DNA from: Bacteroidia bacterium
Lineage (GTDB): Bacteria; Bacteroidota; Bacteroidia; Bacteroidales; Azobacteroidaceae
Reading direction: 5' to 3'
Length of the DNA: 26,146 nt
Assembly: GCA_025996865.1 (NCBI GenBank)
Contig: BNTV01000069.1
Location: 1 to 26,146 of the forward strand
Below the pieces are notes generated by a model, which made no database searches, was not told the DNA's origin, and was given only the letters and a program-made list of their open reading frames with translations. Below, in pieces: positions 1 through 7,492 of the stretch; the first letter of the stretch is position 1; every line of letters begins with the position of its first letter. The position numbers were made by a program, and so were the translations under genes.

Positions 1-571
1 CCATGGAATAAGGAACGGATATAACATTGTCTCGAATGACGATTGGCGCCAGATTCTTTATTCGTCTTCTTATGTCTTTTTTATTGTCATATTCTCGTAT
101 TTGTGCCAAGACACTGTGACCAAACATTCCTTTTGTATAGATATGAAGAAAAGCCCATTCATTTTTGCAGATTTCGCGCTTTTGAGGTAAAACAGTTCCG
201 AAACAAGCATGTTCCTGTTCTCCCCAATATACTTTTTCAATCTTTTCTGTTCCTGCGATATCGGTTTTTACTTTAAAACTGTAATTTAAATGATTGCCTT
301 TCCCAAAAGAAAATGTCACAGAGAGCGTAGCTCCCCCCATTGCTTCCGTAAAGGTAATGGGAATTATTCCTTCTTTCGGCGAACCGGCTACCGGAGTGAG
401 TTTTTTCTCCAAGTTTAGAGTTAAACCAAATATCTTTTCTGTAATATAACAATTCACATTGCCCTTCCAACGAGCAACAGGATCATCAAAAACAAAATTG
501 AAAAGGGTTGGCGTTCCAGCAATAGCCGCTCCGGCAGGTAAGTTTACTGATAATGCTTTAGGTGTAGCCAT
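1..571 (-). CDS. Putative T6SS effector, N-terminal part (runs off left edge)
   Basis: An open frame starts at ATG 571 (minus) and stays open to the window edge, giving about 190 codons. It begins MATPKALSVNLPAGAAIAGT and ends in the window with VIRDNVISVPYSM. There is no signal peptide or membrane segment. The first part looks beta-rich, followed by a basic stretch near residues 160-175 (EYDNKKDIRRRIKN). It is the last visible gene of the vgrG operon and starts 13 nt after the PAAR-like gene. In Bacteroidota T6SS loci this position, after a DUF4280 tip protein, commonly carries the delivered toxin. I do not recognise the family. Effector is inferred from position only; another spike accessory protein is possible. 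Codon use and the uninterrupted frame make the gene itself convincing. Confidence 0.6.
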   Translation of the reverse strand, partial: MATPKALSVNLPAGAAIAGTPTLFNFVFDDPVARWKGNVNCYITEKIFGLTLNLEKKLTPVAGSPKEGIIPITFTEAMGGATLSVTFSFGKGNHLNYSFKVKTDIAGTEKIEKVYWGEQEHACFGTVLPQKREICKNEWAFLHIYTKGMFGHSVLAQIREYDNKKDIRRRIKNLAPIVIRDNVISVPYSM

Positions 572-584
572 AATTGTAATATGT

Positions 585-1058
585 TTATTTAGTATCCAAC
601 AAACTATCTATCTGGTGTTCCGTCAAAGCCACCGACTCCCCCAACGGATCCAATTCATTCTGAAACGCGGCGCTCGCGCTCAACAGTTGTCCGACGCCCG
701 GCAATTGAATCTGTCCGGTCATCATGATTTCGATGCAATCGGGGCACCCGCTGGCACAAGTCGCCTTGCTTTTGTCCGTCAGGGCATACCCGCCATTGCC
801 GATTTCCAATTTCTCATATCCGTTTGTCCACTGCACGACTGCAGGCGTACAGGGCTTGGGGCTGAGCGGACTGACCCGGCAAATCGTAAACCCCGGCGGA
901 TAAAAGGCATTACCCAACGACATAGTCGTTGCACTTAACTTGTCGCCGTTCATAAAGGCGAATTGTTGTTCGGGTACTTTCAACCGACCGGGCGTAGTCC
1001 CGAATTTACACATACATATAGCTCCGTCAACGATAAATTCATTTCCCATAATTTTCAT
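585..1058 (-). CDS. DUF4280 PAAR-like T6SS spike-tip protein
   Basis: About 157 aa. The DUF4280 pattern is visible: a conserved start (GNEFIVDGAICMCKFGTTPG), then a 'FAFMNGDKLSATTMSLG' stretch, then 'CTPAVVQW' and a Cys pair (CASGCPDC) near the middle, and 'MTGQIQ'. DUF4280 proteins are PAAR-like and are thought to cap the VgrG spike and carry a toxin. The frame is open up to a TTG at 1070, but ATG 1058 is preferred because it leaves 4 nt after the upstream stop instead of an overlap; ATG 1049 is also possible. It has no C-terminal toxin extension, so any cargo would be the separate protein encoded just downstream. Several cysteines suggest a metal-bound or disulfide-stabilised tip, which is inference. 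Confidence 0.85.
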   Translation of the reverse strand: MKIMGNEFIVDGAICMCKFGTTPGRLKVPEQQFAFMNGDKLSATTMSLGNAFYPPGFTICRVSPLSPKPCTPAVVQWTNGYEKLEIGNGGYALTDKSKATCASGCPDCIEIMMTGQIQLPGVGQLLSASAAFQNELDPLGESVALTEHQIDSLLDTK

Positions 1059-1062
1059 TTTT

Positions 1063-1848
1063 TTAGTCAAGTATAAAACTCCAAAACTTGTTGGCTTTCA
1101 GTATATCTCTTTTTTCCATGTCCGTTTGAATGACCATTGTTTTTTTGTAATCCTCGCCTTCCGTATTTGCCCAGTTCAGTTCGCTTTTCAAAGAATACAA
1201 ATCGCCCAATTCGGTAAACGAACGGTTCAATATTCCCGATGCTTCTTTTTCTGCCGGAAAAATCATTTTTGCAGAAAACGATTGATCATTCGATTCGATA
1301 ATACTATCGCTATTGTTGGCTTCAAACAGGAAAAGAGTATTTGCACTCCTTTGAGGAAAATGGCATACCTCAAATAAAAAAGATTCGACATGAGCCGGAA
1401 GAAAATAACATTTATAAAATGAATTTTTTAACAGCGCTTTTATGAAAAGCGCTTCATCCTTCAGGTTTCTTGTAGAAATTTGCATATACTTTCCAAACGG
1501 ATATGTCTTATTTGCTTTCAACAATTCCCTCGCCTTCGTTAGCCACCGGGTCTGTATTTCGTCGAAAGACTGTACGCGAAGGATTTCTCCGGAAGGACTT
1601 GTTTGAAGAATCATCGGATAAAGCACATTTCCCAATTCCATCATTAAACGGTCCATAATTTCTTCCGGCTCTTTCCCGTTGATGAGGATATTACTTCGGT
1701 CGCACATTTCAAACAGGAAAAGATTCTCATCCTGCCGGTAACGGACAATAAGATGTTCCCGACAATGATAACTATTGCTCGTATAGTCCGGATAAGTCAA
1801 TGTAACATCGACATCGTAATAGGCTTCCAGTATCCTGAATTTATACAT
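1063..1848 (-). CDS. Conserved hypothetical protein between vgrG and PAAR-like gene, possible effector adaptor
   Basis: A 261-aa soluble protein with ATG at 1848, 12 nt after the vgrG stop, and 4 nt upstream of the DUF4280 start, so it is in the same operon. It has no signal peptide, no membrane helix and no motif I can name. It starts MYKFRILEAYYDVDVTLTYP and has a charged middle with clusters of Phe and Leu. In many T6SS clusters the gene between vgrG and the effector encodes a loading chaperone (DUF4123, DUF1795 and DUF2169 are known types). I see no clear signature of those families. The adaptor role is inferred from gene order only. Confidence 0.55.
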   Translation of the reverse strand: MYKFRILEAYYDVDVTLTYPDYTSNSYHCREHLIVRYRQDENLFLFEMCDRSNILINGKEPEEIMDRLMMELGNVLYPMILQTSPSGEILRVQSFDEIQTRWLTKARELLKANKTYPFGKYMQISTRNLKDEALFIKALLKNSFYKCYFLPAHVESFLFEVCHFPQRSANTLFLFEANNSDSIIESNDQSFSAKMIFPAEKEASGILNRSFTELGDLYSLKSELNWANTEGEDYKKTMVIQTDMEKRDILKANKFWSFILD

Positions 1849-1860
1849 AGTTCTTTCCGG

Positions 1861-3735
1861 TTATCCGTTAGCGACATGTACCTTCACATTGCTCTTGAGC
1901 GTCATTTTTCCTTTGGAAGAAAGATTCAGTTTATCTCCCACAGAAATAATGTCCACAGAATTGTCTGCCTCTTGGCGGAGTTTTTCCGCTACTTTCAAAT
2001 CCATGTTTTTCCCTGATTCCATGTGGGTATTCCGACCTGACTTTGTTTCTAAATCTTTTTCTACGGACGTAACAGATGATTTTCCGACAGAAATGCGGCT
2101 TTCCCCACTTGCAGCTTGTGTAAAATCGTTGCCGACACTAACCTGCATATCCCGTCCTGCCGAAATATAAACATCCTCTTTGGCATCGATTTTTATTGTT
2201 TTGGAAACTAAATTAATCTGTTCCAAAGTGGATACTGTTATTGTTTTGCTGCGGGTGTCATAAAGAATTTCATTGCTATTTTTGTCTTTAATTTTAATTG
2301 TTTCGGCGTTTTTTGTATCGTTAAATTCTATCGTATGCCCGCTACGAGTAATAATCGACTTGATATTATTGTCAATACCGCCGCCTTTACTCACATTCTC
2401 CTTGAAAATACTTCCTGCAACATAGGGACGCGACGGATCACCATACTCAAAACCAACCATCACCAAATCGTCTATCTCAGGTATGAAAACATGACCGCGA
2501 TTTTTAGACACAATATCGCTTTTTCCGGCATCCAAAGTAGCTACCCGTATCCAGTTGGTCGTTTTGTTTTTGCGCTTTTGCCACTGAAATTGTACCTTTA
2601 CCAATCCACGTTCCCTCGGATCCACATCTTCCTTCACCGTAGCAATTTGAGGCATGGCTATCGGCATTTTGGGTTCCTCCATCGGAATCGCTTCTATCCC
2701 GTCGATGATTCCAAAAAATTCATTGCTGTAATGGCCTTCCTGGTCAATAATCTGCGTGATATTTGTCACTAAAAAACGGTCCACATCTTTTACCGCCACA
2801 TTCATTTTTGAGGGCAACATGATTTTAACCGCTCCGCCTATTTTCACCTTGCAGGTCTGCGTTTTACCATGCATGACGAGCATTCCGCCCACTGCGCGGC
2901 TTTTTTCCGCCTTCACCAAATCGTCTATGTCTTTCTTCGTGTTGATATCGGGCATTAACGGACTCACAGCCTCTGAGGTATAAACGCTTTCCGAACGCCT
3001 TTTTGATACTTGCAGGTAACCGCGGACGCCCGGTATATCCGACGGATCTTCCTTGTCAATTTCTCTCGAATCGTGTTTCAGGTAATGCTGGCGGGTAAAC
3101 TTTTGCGGTACCAAGTTGGCGCTCAGGTCGAAGAAGGTCATTTCCTTATCGTACTCAATCTTAGCGCTTTTGCCTGATTTTTCGCCAAAGCAACAATCCA
3201 ATCCGTTATAAAAAAACCACTCATTAAATTGCCAGCTTAAACGGTTCAGGAAATCAAAGCAATTCTCGTTGTATTGACAGCAGAAGTCAAGTTTTGAACC
3301 GAACTTCGGATTGACAATGACCGGACAGCCGTTCCCCGAATTACTCACCGCTTCCTGCACAACTTGCTGCAAAGGCAAATCCATAAACGAATCCATGGCT
3401 GGTTTCCCGGCTAATTTCACCGTCGGGCTTGCAGCCGTGATGACTACCGAATTGTTCCGGCCGTGATATCCGGTAAAATTTACATGGGTTATCGTTCCTA
3501 AAAACAAACTTTCTTCGCCCGACTGGCGGTGTTTGAAAGTTATATTCACGTTTTTTCCGATATAATTGATTATATCAACGGGTTCATCCATCCAAAGCCC
3601 GAATTCTTCACAATCGGTGTGGATTTCGCAGTGATGGTGGGCGTTGAAACTTTGTTCGAGTTTCAGATAGGTAAAATGGACGGCTTTGCCTGCCACGGAT
3701 ACCTCCGCAAATACAGGGTCTAAATTGCTTGCCAT
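1861..3735 (-). CDS. tssI: T6SS spike protein VgrG
   Basis: A 624-aa VgrG, the trimeric spike that sits on the Hcp tube and is tipped by a PAAR protein. Residues about 1-350 look like the gp27-type base; in it 'FDFLNRLSWQFNEWFFYNG' at 160-178 is the typical VgrG segment. Residues about 357-446 form the gp5 OB-fold (start 'MPQIATVKEDVDPRERGLVK', end 'GDPSRPYVAGSIF'). After 'GHTIEFND' (467-474) the tail is a repetitive beta-helix needle rich in short 'KI.DAKEDVYISAG'-type units. Length is normal for Bacteroidota VgrG and there is no evolved toxin domain. Start ATG 3735 lies 68 nt from a well-matched promoter. It is the first gene of the minus-strand operon. Confidence 0.95.
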   Translation of the reverse strand: MASNLDPVFAEVSVAGKAVHFTYLKLEQSFNAHHHCEIHTDCEEFGLWMDEPVDIINYIGKNVNITFKHRQSGEESLFLGTITHVNFTGYHGRNNSVVITAASPTVKLAGKPAMDSFMDLPLQQVVQEAVSNSGNGCPVIVNPKFGSKLDFCCQYNENCFDFLNRLSWQFNEWFFYNGLDCCFGEKSGKSAKIEYDKEMTFFDLSANLVPQKFTRQHYLKHDSREIDKEDPSDIPGVRGYLQVSKRRSESVYTSEAVSPLMPDINTKKDIDDLVKAEKSRAVGGMLVMHGKTQTCKVKIGGAVKIMLPSKMNVAVKDVDRFLVTNITQIIDQEGHYSNEFFGIIDGIEAIPMEEPKMPIAMPQIATVKEDVDPRERGLVKVQFQWQKRKNKTTNWIRVATLDAGKSDIVSKNRGHVFIPEIDDLVMVGFEYGDPSRPYVAGSIFKENVSKGGGIDNNIKSIITRSGHTIEFNDTKNAETIKIKDKNSNEILYDTRSKTITVSTLEQINLVSKTIKIDAKEDVYISAGRDMQVSVGNDFTQAASGESRISVGKSSVTSVEKDLETKSGRNTHMESGKNMDLKVAEKLRQEADNSVDIISVGDKLNLSSKGKMTLKSNVKVHVANG

Positions 3736-3802
3736 AAGTCACAGGTATTAAAATTTATAGTCTGTTATTTCTTAAATCAAAAAATATTTTCTATATTTGG
3801 GT

Positions 3803-3833
3803 GCAAGGTAATATTTTTTTTCATATTTGCAAA
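3803..3833 (-). promoter_or_regulatory. Bacteroidota-type promoter for the vgrG operon
   Basis: Read on the minus strand there is TTTG at 3833-3830, a 19-nt spacer, and TACCTTGC at 3810-3803. This fits the Bacteroidota primary sigma consensus TTTG-N19-21-TAnnTTTG with one mismatch. It would give a leader of roughly 60 nt before the vgrG ATG at 3735. Confidence 0.6.
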
Positions 3834-4090
3834 ATATATGACATTTTTTGTTTAGAGAAGCGAAATAAATGACATATAACACTTTTTGGTCAGCCCCTCT
3901 TCGCCATATTGTGTTTCATTATATATTGTTTATTTTTCATTCCTTAGGTATAATTCTAACAATTTTTTTTTGTAATTATCTAATAATTGATTGAAAGTAT
4001 GAATTGAAAATTTTCTGCCGGACAAAATATGTTTTTTCATAGATTATTTGAGAATATTTTATCCAAATGCAAAACCTTGCAAGATTAAAA

Positions 4091-4121
4091 ATTGCAAATA
4101 TGAAAAAAATATATTATCTTG
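4091..4121 (+). promoter_or_regulatory. Possible promoter for the membrane-complex operon
   Basis: ATTG at 4091-4094, a 20-nt spacer and TATCTTG at 4115-4121 approximate the Bacteroidota consensus TTTG-N19-21-TAnnTTTG, with one mismatch in each box. A start site about 7 nt downstream would leave a leader of roughly 40 nt before the GTG at 4171. Confidence 0.45.
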
Positions 4122-4170
4122 CGCCCAGAAATTGAAAATATTTTAACAATAGACTATAAACTCTGAACAA

Positions 4171-4689
4171 GTGAAAACAAAAAATTACAAAGTAAAAAAT
4201 TATGATGCCGTCAGAAAAGCAATTTTCCTGTTTTCTATTTACCTGATGGCATCTGTTGTTATGGCTATATGCTTCTTTTTCTGTTTTATGAAAACATCTT
4301 CCGTTGAAGTATCCAGAATTTTGGACAAAGCCAAAGAGTATGACCGGATTCAATCGACACAATTGGATTTGACAGAAAAAATGGATACATTGTATTATTA
4401 TGCTTCTATGCTTCGGGTTGATTCCAAAATTAATTACAAATTAATGCAAAACACTCTAAGTAACAGGAAGATACAGTTTTCAAACGCACTGTCCGGCATG
4501 TCGGAAAAAGATTGCAGGTTGTATAAAAAGTTGGCGCCGGAAATGAATCTCTTTTTCGACATCAAAGATTCTATCCTCATTACGTCATCCGAATTAAATA
4601 CGGCTCGGGAAGATTTGATACGTTGTGTCGCCGACAATCGGAAAGTTACCCGCAGAATATCCACAGGAGGTCTTACTTTTGAAAAATAA
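4171..4689 (+). CDS. TssO/TssQ-type T6SS inner-membrane protein
   Basis: 172 aa, starting with GTG because no in-frame ATG lies upstream. A single membrane helix spans about residues 17-40 (IFLFSIYLMASVVMAICFFF), followed by a mostly helical periplasmic part of about 130 residues. The motif 'KAKEYDRIQS' just after the helix closely parallels 'RIKEYQTIQS' in the next gene, so the two look like paralogues. Bacteroidota T6SSs use a TssN-Q-O-P-R envelope complex in place of TssJLM. This gene sits at the Q/O position of that order, directly before TssO- and TssP-like genes. It is not a lipoprotein. I cannot decide whether it would be named TssQ or a second TssO. Confidence 0.7.
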   Translation: MKTKNYKVKNYDAVRKAIFLFSIYLMASVVMAICFFFCFMKTSSVEVSRILDKAKEYDRIQSTQLDLTEKMDTLYYYASMLRVDSKINYKLMQNTLSNRKIQFSNALSGMSEKDCRLYKKLAPEMNLFFDIKDSILITSSELNTAREDLIRCVADNRKVTRRISTGGLTFEK

Positions 4690-4704
4690 ACTAAATTATT
4701 GCGT

Positions 4705-5205
4705 ATGAAAACGACTACCAATCAAAAAGAAAAAGTCACAGGTTTTATTTATGTCCTGCTACTGTTTTTAGCGATAACAATCACTTGCTGTTTCCTGCTT
4801 TTTTACTATAATTCCGATTTTCTGGTATTTACACAAAAAGATTTTGCCGTTTCCAAGATGGACCGAATCAAGGAATACCAGACAATTCAAAGCAGGAGTT
4901 CGATGATGGTGGACTCTTTGTTCAATAAAATCAATAAATTTCAACCCATGGTGAATGCGGTGTATGAAGAAAATGACATCGAATATATCATCAATGAGTT
5001 GAAAAATGTTTACGAACAACATTCGTGGGATATACGGTATAAATCTTTTCTGCACGTTTCCCAGTTTTATTCCATGTGGTTTACGGATAAGAAAGAATTG
5101 TGGTACACAAGGGATAATATTGTACGTATTAAAAGGAATCTGGAAGAATGTGAAATCGGGTTGAATACCAAAAAAAATGAGTTACTTCTTTCTTCAAAAA
5201 AATAA
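4705..5205 (+). CDS. tssO: T6SS transmembrane protein TssO
   Basis: 166 aa from ATG 4705; a TTG two codons upstream is less likely. One membrane helix spans about residues 11-32 (GFIYVLLLFLAITITCCFLL), then a helical periplasmic domain with 'KMDRIKEYQTIQS' near 50-62, 'ELKNVYEQHSWDIRYKSFLH' and 'FYSMWFTDKKELWYTRDNI', and a charged tail. This layout fits the TssO family of the Bacteroidota-specific T6SS membrane complex. It lies 15 nt after the paralogous upstream gene and 8 nt before the PKD gene, so the three are one transcription unit. The TssO name is from memory of the family and was not searched. Confidence 0.75.
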   Translation: MKTTTNQKEKVTGFIYVLLLFLAITITCCFLLFYYNSDFLVFTQKDFAVSKMDRIKEYQTIQSRSSMMVDSLFNKINKFQPMVNAVYEENDIEYIINELKNVYEQHSWDIRYKSFLHVSQFYSMWFTDKKELWYTRDNIVRIKRNLEECEIGLNTKKNELLLSSKK

Positions 5206-5213
5206 ACGGCATT

Positions 5214-6104
5214 ATGGAAAAAATTCGTAATTCTCAATTGTATATCGTTCTCTCGGCGGCAATTTTATGCGTGATCATTGCTTTTGCCATCCGCTATTTT
5301 TTCGGCAAAAAGGAAGTTCGCGCTTTCATATCCTCTTCCGAAATATACCAGGGAGAAAGTCTTTCCTACGTTGACAGTACTTACAACGCAAAAGACTGGC
5401 TTTGGGAATTTGGGAACGGAGATGTTTCCAACGGGAAAAAAGGAGAATACCGGTATCCGGCTTCCGGAATGTATCAAATCAGGTTAACGGTAAATAACTC
5501 GTTCCAAAAAGAATTTATGGTTAATGTGAGGCCGCCTGTCCGGTTAGACGGGGATTCCCTGATTAAAATCGACGCCCCGTCCAAGGCTATCCAAAATGAG
5601 TATGTCACTTTCAAAGGCGTCGGAATCTCGAAACAATGGAGGTGGTCGTTCGGCGAAACCGGGATTATTGACTCCCGCGACCAGACGGCGATTTACGCAT
5701 ACAGTTTGCCGGGCATTTATGAAGTGGACCTGACTACGGAAGATACAAAATATCCGATTAAACACACCATTGAGATTTATCCCGAATACATGGAAGTGGA
5801 TTCTTTGGATGTGCTGACGCTGGTAGGAAACGACATCCGTGAGAAATTGCAGGCAATTGTGGACGGAAAACCGTTCAATCCGAACTACAATTATGTTATG
5901 ACCAAGTATCTGTGTAATAATCCGGATGTACTTGTATTTATCAATAACGATAAAAGGAATGATTTTTATTCCTATTGTCAGGGACTTAAAATTCTGGGCC
6001 GGAAAATTACCACCATCGTAGAAGTAATCGTGGTTTCGGATGAGGTTAAGCCCCAGTGTGTGCAGAAATTGCATGTGACGCAGATAACGCATGAGGGCAG
6101 GTAA
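5214..6104 (+). CDS. tssP: PKD-domain T6SS membrane-complex protein, TssP-like
   Basis: 296 aa. An N-terminal membrane anchor spans about residues 9-30 (LYIVLSAAILCVIIAFAIRY). Two PKD-type beta domains follow: one about 36-107 with 'WLWEFGNGD' and 'YRYPASGMYQIRLTV', and one about 112-192 with 'WRWSFGETG' and 'YAYSLPGIYEVDL'. A C-terminal alpha/beta domain spans about 195-296. The protein would be anchored in the inner membrane with its beta domains in the periplasm. It follows TssO by 8 nt and is the last T6SS core gene before the accessory island; tssR, its expected neighbour, comes 8 kb later. The name TssP rests on gene order (N-Q-O-P-R) and topology. Confidence 0.65.
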   Translation: MEKIRNSQLYIVLSAAILCVIIAFAIRYFFGKKEVRAFISSSEIYQGESLSYVDSTYNAKDWLWEFGNGDVSNGKKGEYRYPASGMYQIRLTVNNSFQKEFMVNVRPPVRLDGDSLIKIDAPSKAIQNEYVTFKGVGISKQWRWSFGETGIIDSRDQTAIYAYSLPGIYEVDLTTEDTKYPIKHTIEIYPEYMEVDSLDVLTLVGNDIREKLQAIVDGKPFNPNYNYVMTKYLCNNPDVLVFINNDKRNDFYSYCQGLKILGRKITTIVEVIVVSDEVKPQCVQKLHVTQITHEGR

Positions 6105-6133
6105 AGTGGTGGATTCTAACTTTAAAATTTATT

Positions 6134-6162
6134 GATATGTTTGGACACAGAAGTTTTTTAGT
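6134..6162 (+). repeat. Repeat A, copy 1 (hcp start)
   Basis: 29 nt identical to 7464-7492. It covers the start codon and the first eight codons of hcp plus 3 nt of leader. Confidence 0.85.
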
Positions 6163-6256
6163 GATTGGCGGGGGAGGTCCCGCGGATATTGAGATGATTG
6201 TGATTTTGGAACCATGGGAGTTAATTATGTGCTCGGTAATGGCGCAAGGGGATTAG
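6137..6256 (+). pseudogene. hcp (tssD) 5'-end remnant
   Basis: Positions 6134-6162 match 7464-7492 at the start of the complete hcp gene base for base, and the upstream 'tttaaaatttt' context is also similar. The encoded start MFGHRSFLVIGGGGPADIE parallels MFGHRSFLVLGGGAADIV of the intact copy. After about 18 codons the similarity stops, and the frame ends at TAG 6254-6256 after 39 codons. This is a truncated duplicate of an hcp start fused to unrelated sequence, not a working tube protein. Confidence 0.8.
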
Positions 6257-6309
6257 GAGATATAATTGGATGAATAGGATTTTGGCAAACGTATATAAAT
6301 CAAAAGCCA
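6196..6309 (+). pseudogene. Possible effector C-terminal remnant in frame with the next gene
   Basis: In the frame of the gene at 6310 the preceding codons read sensibly: TMGVNYVLGNGARGLGDIIG, then a TGA at 6271-6273, then IGFWQTYINQKP leading into its ATG. The Gly-rich stretch with an aromatic follow-on is like the C-termini of some membrane-active polymorphic toxins. It could instead be the true N-terminal region of the 6310 protein interrupted by a stop. This short tract is all that remains between the hcp fragment and the orphan membrane protein. Confidence 0.35.
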
Positions 6310-6852
6310 ATGGGTCAAATAGAAAGAATAAACATTTGTTGGGATTGTCAGTTTTGTGAATTAGACAAAAGAAGAAATTTGATATGTACTTATACAAAAG
6401 AAGAGCCTAATTCCAAGACAGGGTGTCCATATTATGTAATTTCTGATCCGAGGGCTGATTTAGTGAGACGAAAATTTTTACTCATCAAAGAAAATGTATG
6501 TAGCATGTTTTTAGTCTGGTTAAGTATATCTTTGATTATAAGCATACTTTTGAAGTCCTATCCTTCAGAGGGTTTTGGTATGGCGTTATTAAGGGAATTT
6601 GGACGGATAGCCTTAGAAACCCTACTCTGTTGTTTCATTTATAAAAGAAAAATAGGGGCACTCATAATTGCCGGTTTAGTGTGGCTTACTTATTTCGGTG
6701 TATGTTGCATTAATGTGGTTCTTACGTTAAATTCTTTGTATGGGTTGATTTACGCCGCAGAGATGGCTTTACATGGATTTGCTATATATTATTGCTTCTT
6801 TAACAAAAACTTTTTGTTTTTTTTCAATAAACTTCCTGCTCGGCATAGCTGA
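6310..6852 (+). CDS. Cys-rich multi-pass membrane protein, probable orphan immunity protein
   Basis: 180 aa. The first ~45 residues are cytoplasmic-type and cysteine-rich (CWDCQFCELDKRRNLICTYT, then a Cys at about residue 38), suggesting a small zinc- or cluster-binding knuckle. Three to four hydrophobic segments follow from about residue 62 onward (MFLVWLSISLIISILLKSY; ALETLLCCFIYKRKIGALII; LIYAAEMALHGFAIYYCFF). There is no signal peptide. It lies behind an hcp 5' fragment and an apparent effector remnant, which is the arrangement left when an hcp-effector-immunity module loses its toxin. The immunity role is inferred from topology and context; no family is recognised. Confidence 0.6.
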   Translation: MGQIERINICWDCQFCELDKRRNLICTYTKEEPNSKTGCPYYVISDPRADLVRRKFLLIKENVCSMFLVWLSISLIISILLKSYPSEGFGMALLREFGRIALETLLCCFIYKRKIGALIIAGLVWLTYFGVCCINVVLTLNSLYGLIYAAEMALHGFAIYYCFFNKNFLFFFNKLPARHS

Positions 6853-6866
6853 CTACGCCGGGCAGG
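6835..6866. other. GC-rich stem-loop over the stop of the 6310 gene
   Basis: A 10-bp stem is formed by CCTGCTCGGC (6835-6844) and GCCGGGCAGG (6857-6866), with one G-T pair and a 12-nt loop. The TGA stop at 6850-6852 lies in the loop. The U-tract expected of an intrinsic terminator is missing (the next bases are ggcaggtaaaataa), so it may act as an mRNA-stabilising hairpin or be an insertion scar. Confidence 0.5.
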
Positions 6867-6923
6867 GGCAGGTAAAATAAAAAAATTATTAGTGAATTAA
6901 TAAGCAAACGTTAAATTTTTAAA

Positions 6924-7454
6924 ATGATGGAAACAAATGATTCTTTATTGCCGGACAGGGATACCATGCCGGTATGGTCATTCGATTTGATAGTGGATGG
7001 AATTTATTACAAACATGTTCGGAGTACTAATCAGGTAATAGTAACTTCCAGTGATAATAACAGGTTTGAATACAGGGGAGATTTTATTATTCCGCGAAAA
7101 GTTACTTATCGGGAGCGGGAATATCAGGTGACAGGTATAGGAAAAGACGCCTTTTCTTATTCAGCTATTTTTTTTATTGAGATTCCCGATTGTGTAACTA
7201 ATATCGGCGACGGCGCTTTTCGCGCTTGTACGGGACTTACAAGTATTACGATTTCCAAGAATGTATCCAATATTGGAAAATTCGCTTTTTTCGACTGTAA
7301 TTTATTGAAAGGAATACGAGTAGAAGCGCCTGTACTGCCCATTTGTGGAGAAAAAGTTTTTGAATTTATTCCGAAAACTTGCAAACTAATTGTACCCGAA
7401 AACAGTAAAAAGGCTTATCGGGGAGCGGCTGAGTGGAAGAATTTTTTATTTTAA
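6924..7454 (+). CDS. BspA-type leucine-rich-repeat (LRR_5) protein
   Basis: 176 aa, with an alternative start at the next codon (ATG 6927). BspA/LRR_5 repeats run from about residue 60 to 130: 'YREREYQVTGIGKDAFSYSA', 'IPDCVTNIGDGAFRACTGLT', 'ITISKNVSNIGKFAFFDCNL'. A capping segment ends in 'IVPENSKKAYRGAAEWKNF', a usual end for this family. There is no signal peptide, lipobox or sorting tail, unlike most BspA surface proteins, so it is probably cytoplasmic. It sits just upstream of the intact hcp, inside the accessory island. LRR_5 repeats bind proteins, so a neutralising role is possible but unproven. Confidence 0.75.
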   Translation: MMETNDSLLPDRDTMPVWSFDLIVDGIYYKHVRSTNQVIVTSSDNNRFEYRGDFIIPRKVTYREREYQVTGIGKDAFSYSAIFFIEIPDCVTNIGDGAFRACTGLTSITISKNVSNIGKFAFFDCNLLKGIRVEAPVLPICGEKVFEFIPKTCKLIVPENSKKAYRGAAEWKNFLF

Positions 7455-7463
7455 AATTTTATA

Positions 7464-7492
7464 GATATGTTTGGACACAGAAGTTTTTTAGT
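7464..7492 (+). repeat. Repeat A, copy 2 (hcp start)
   Basis: 29 nt identical to 6134-6162; this is the start of the intact accessory hcp gene. Confidence 0.85.

Larger units (their letters stand above)
3736..4170. other. Divergent 435-bp AT-rich intergenic region
   Basis: No gene is supported here. The stretch separates the vgrG operon from the membrane-complex operon and is very AT-rich. It has a promoter-like match facing each operon near its two ends. The central 3840-4090 is A/T-run rich and shows no clear hairpin, terminator or small ORF. It is the natural place for a regulator to act on both T6SS operons. Confidence 0.5.

Noticed and set aside
459..938. Plus-strand frame of 159 codons at the left end
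   Set aside because: It lies antisense to the DUF4280 gene and the start of the 571 gene, whose products have clear protein features; this frame's translation is low-complexity and family-free.
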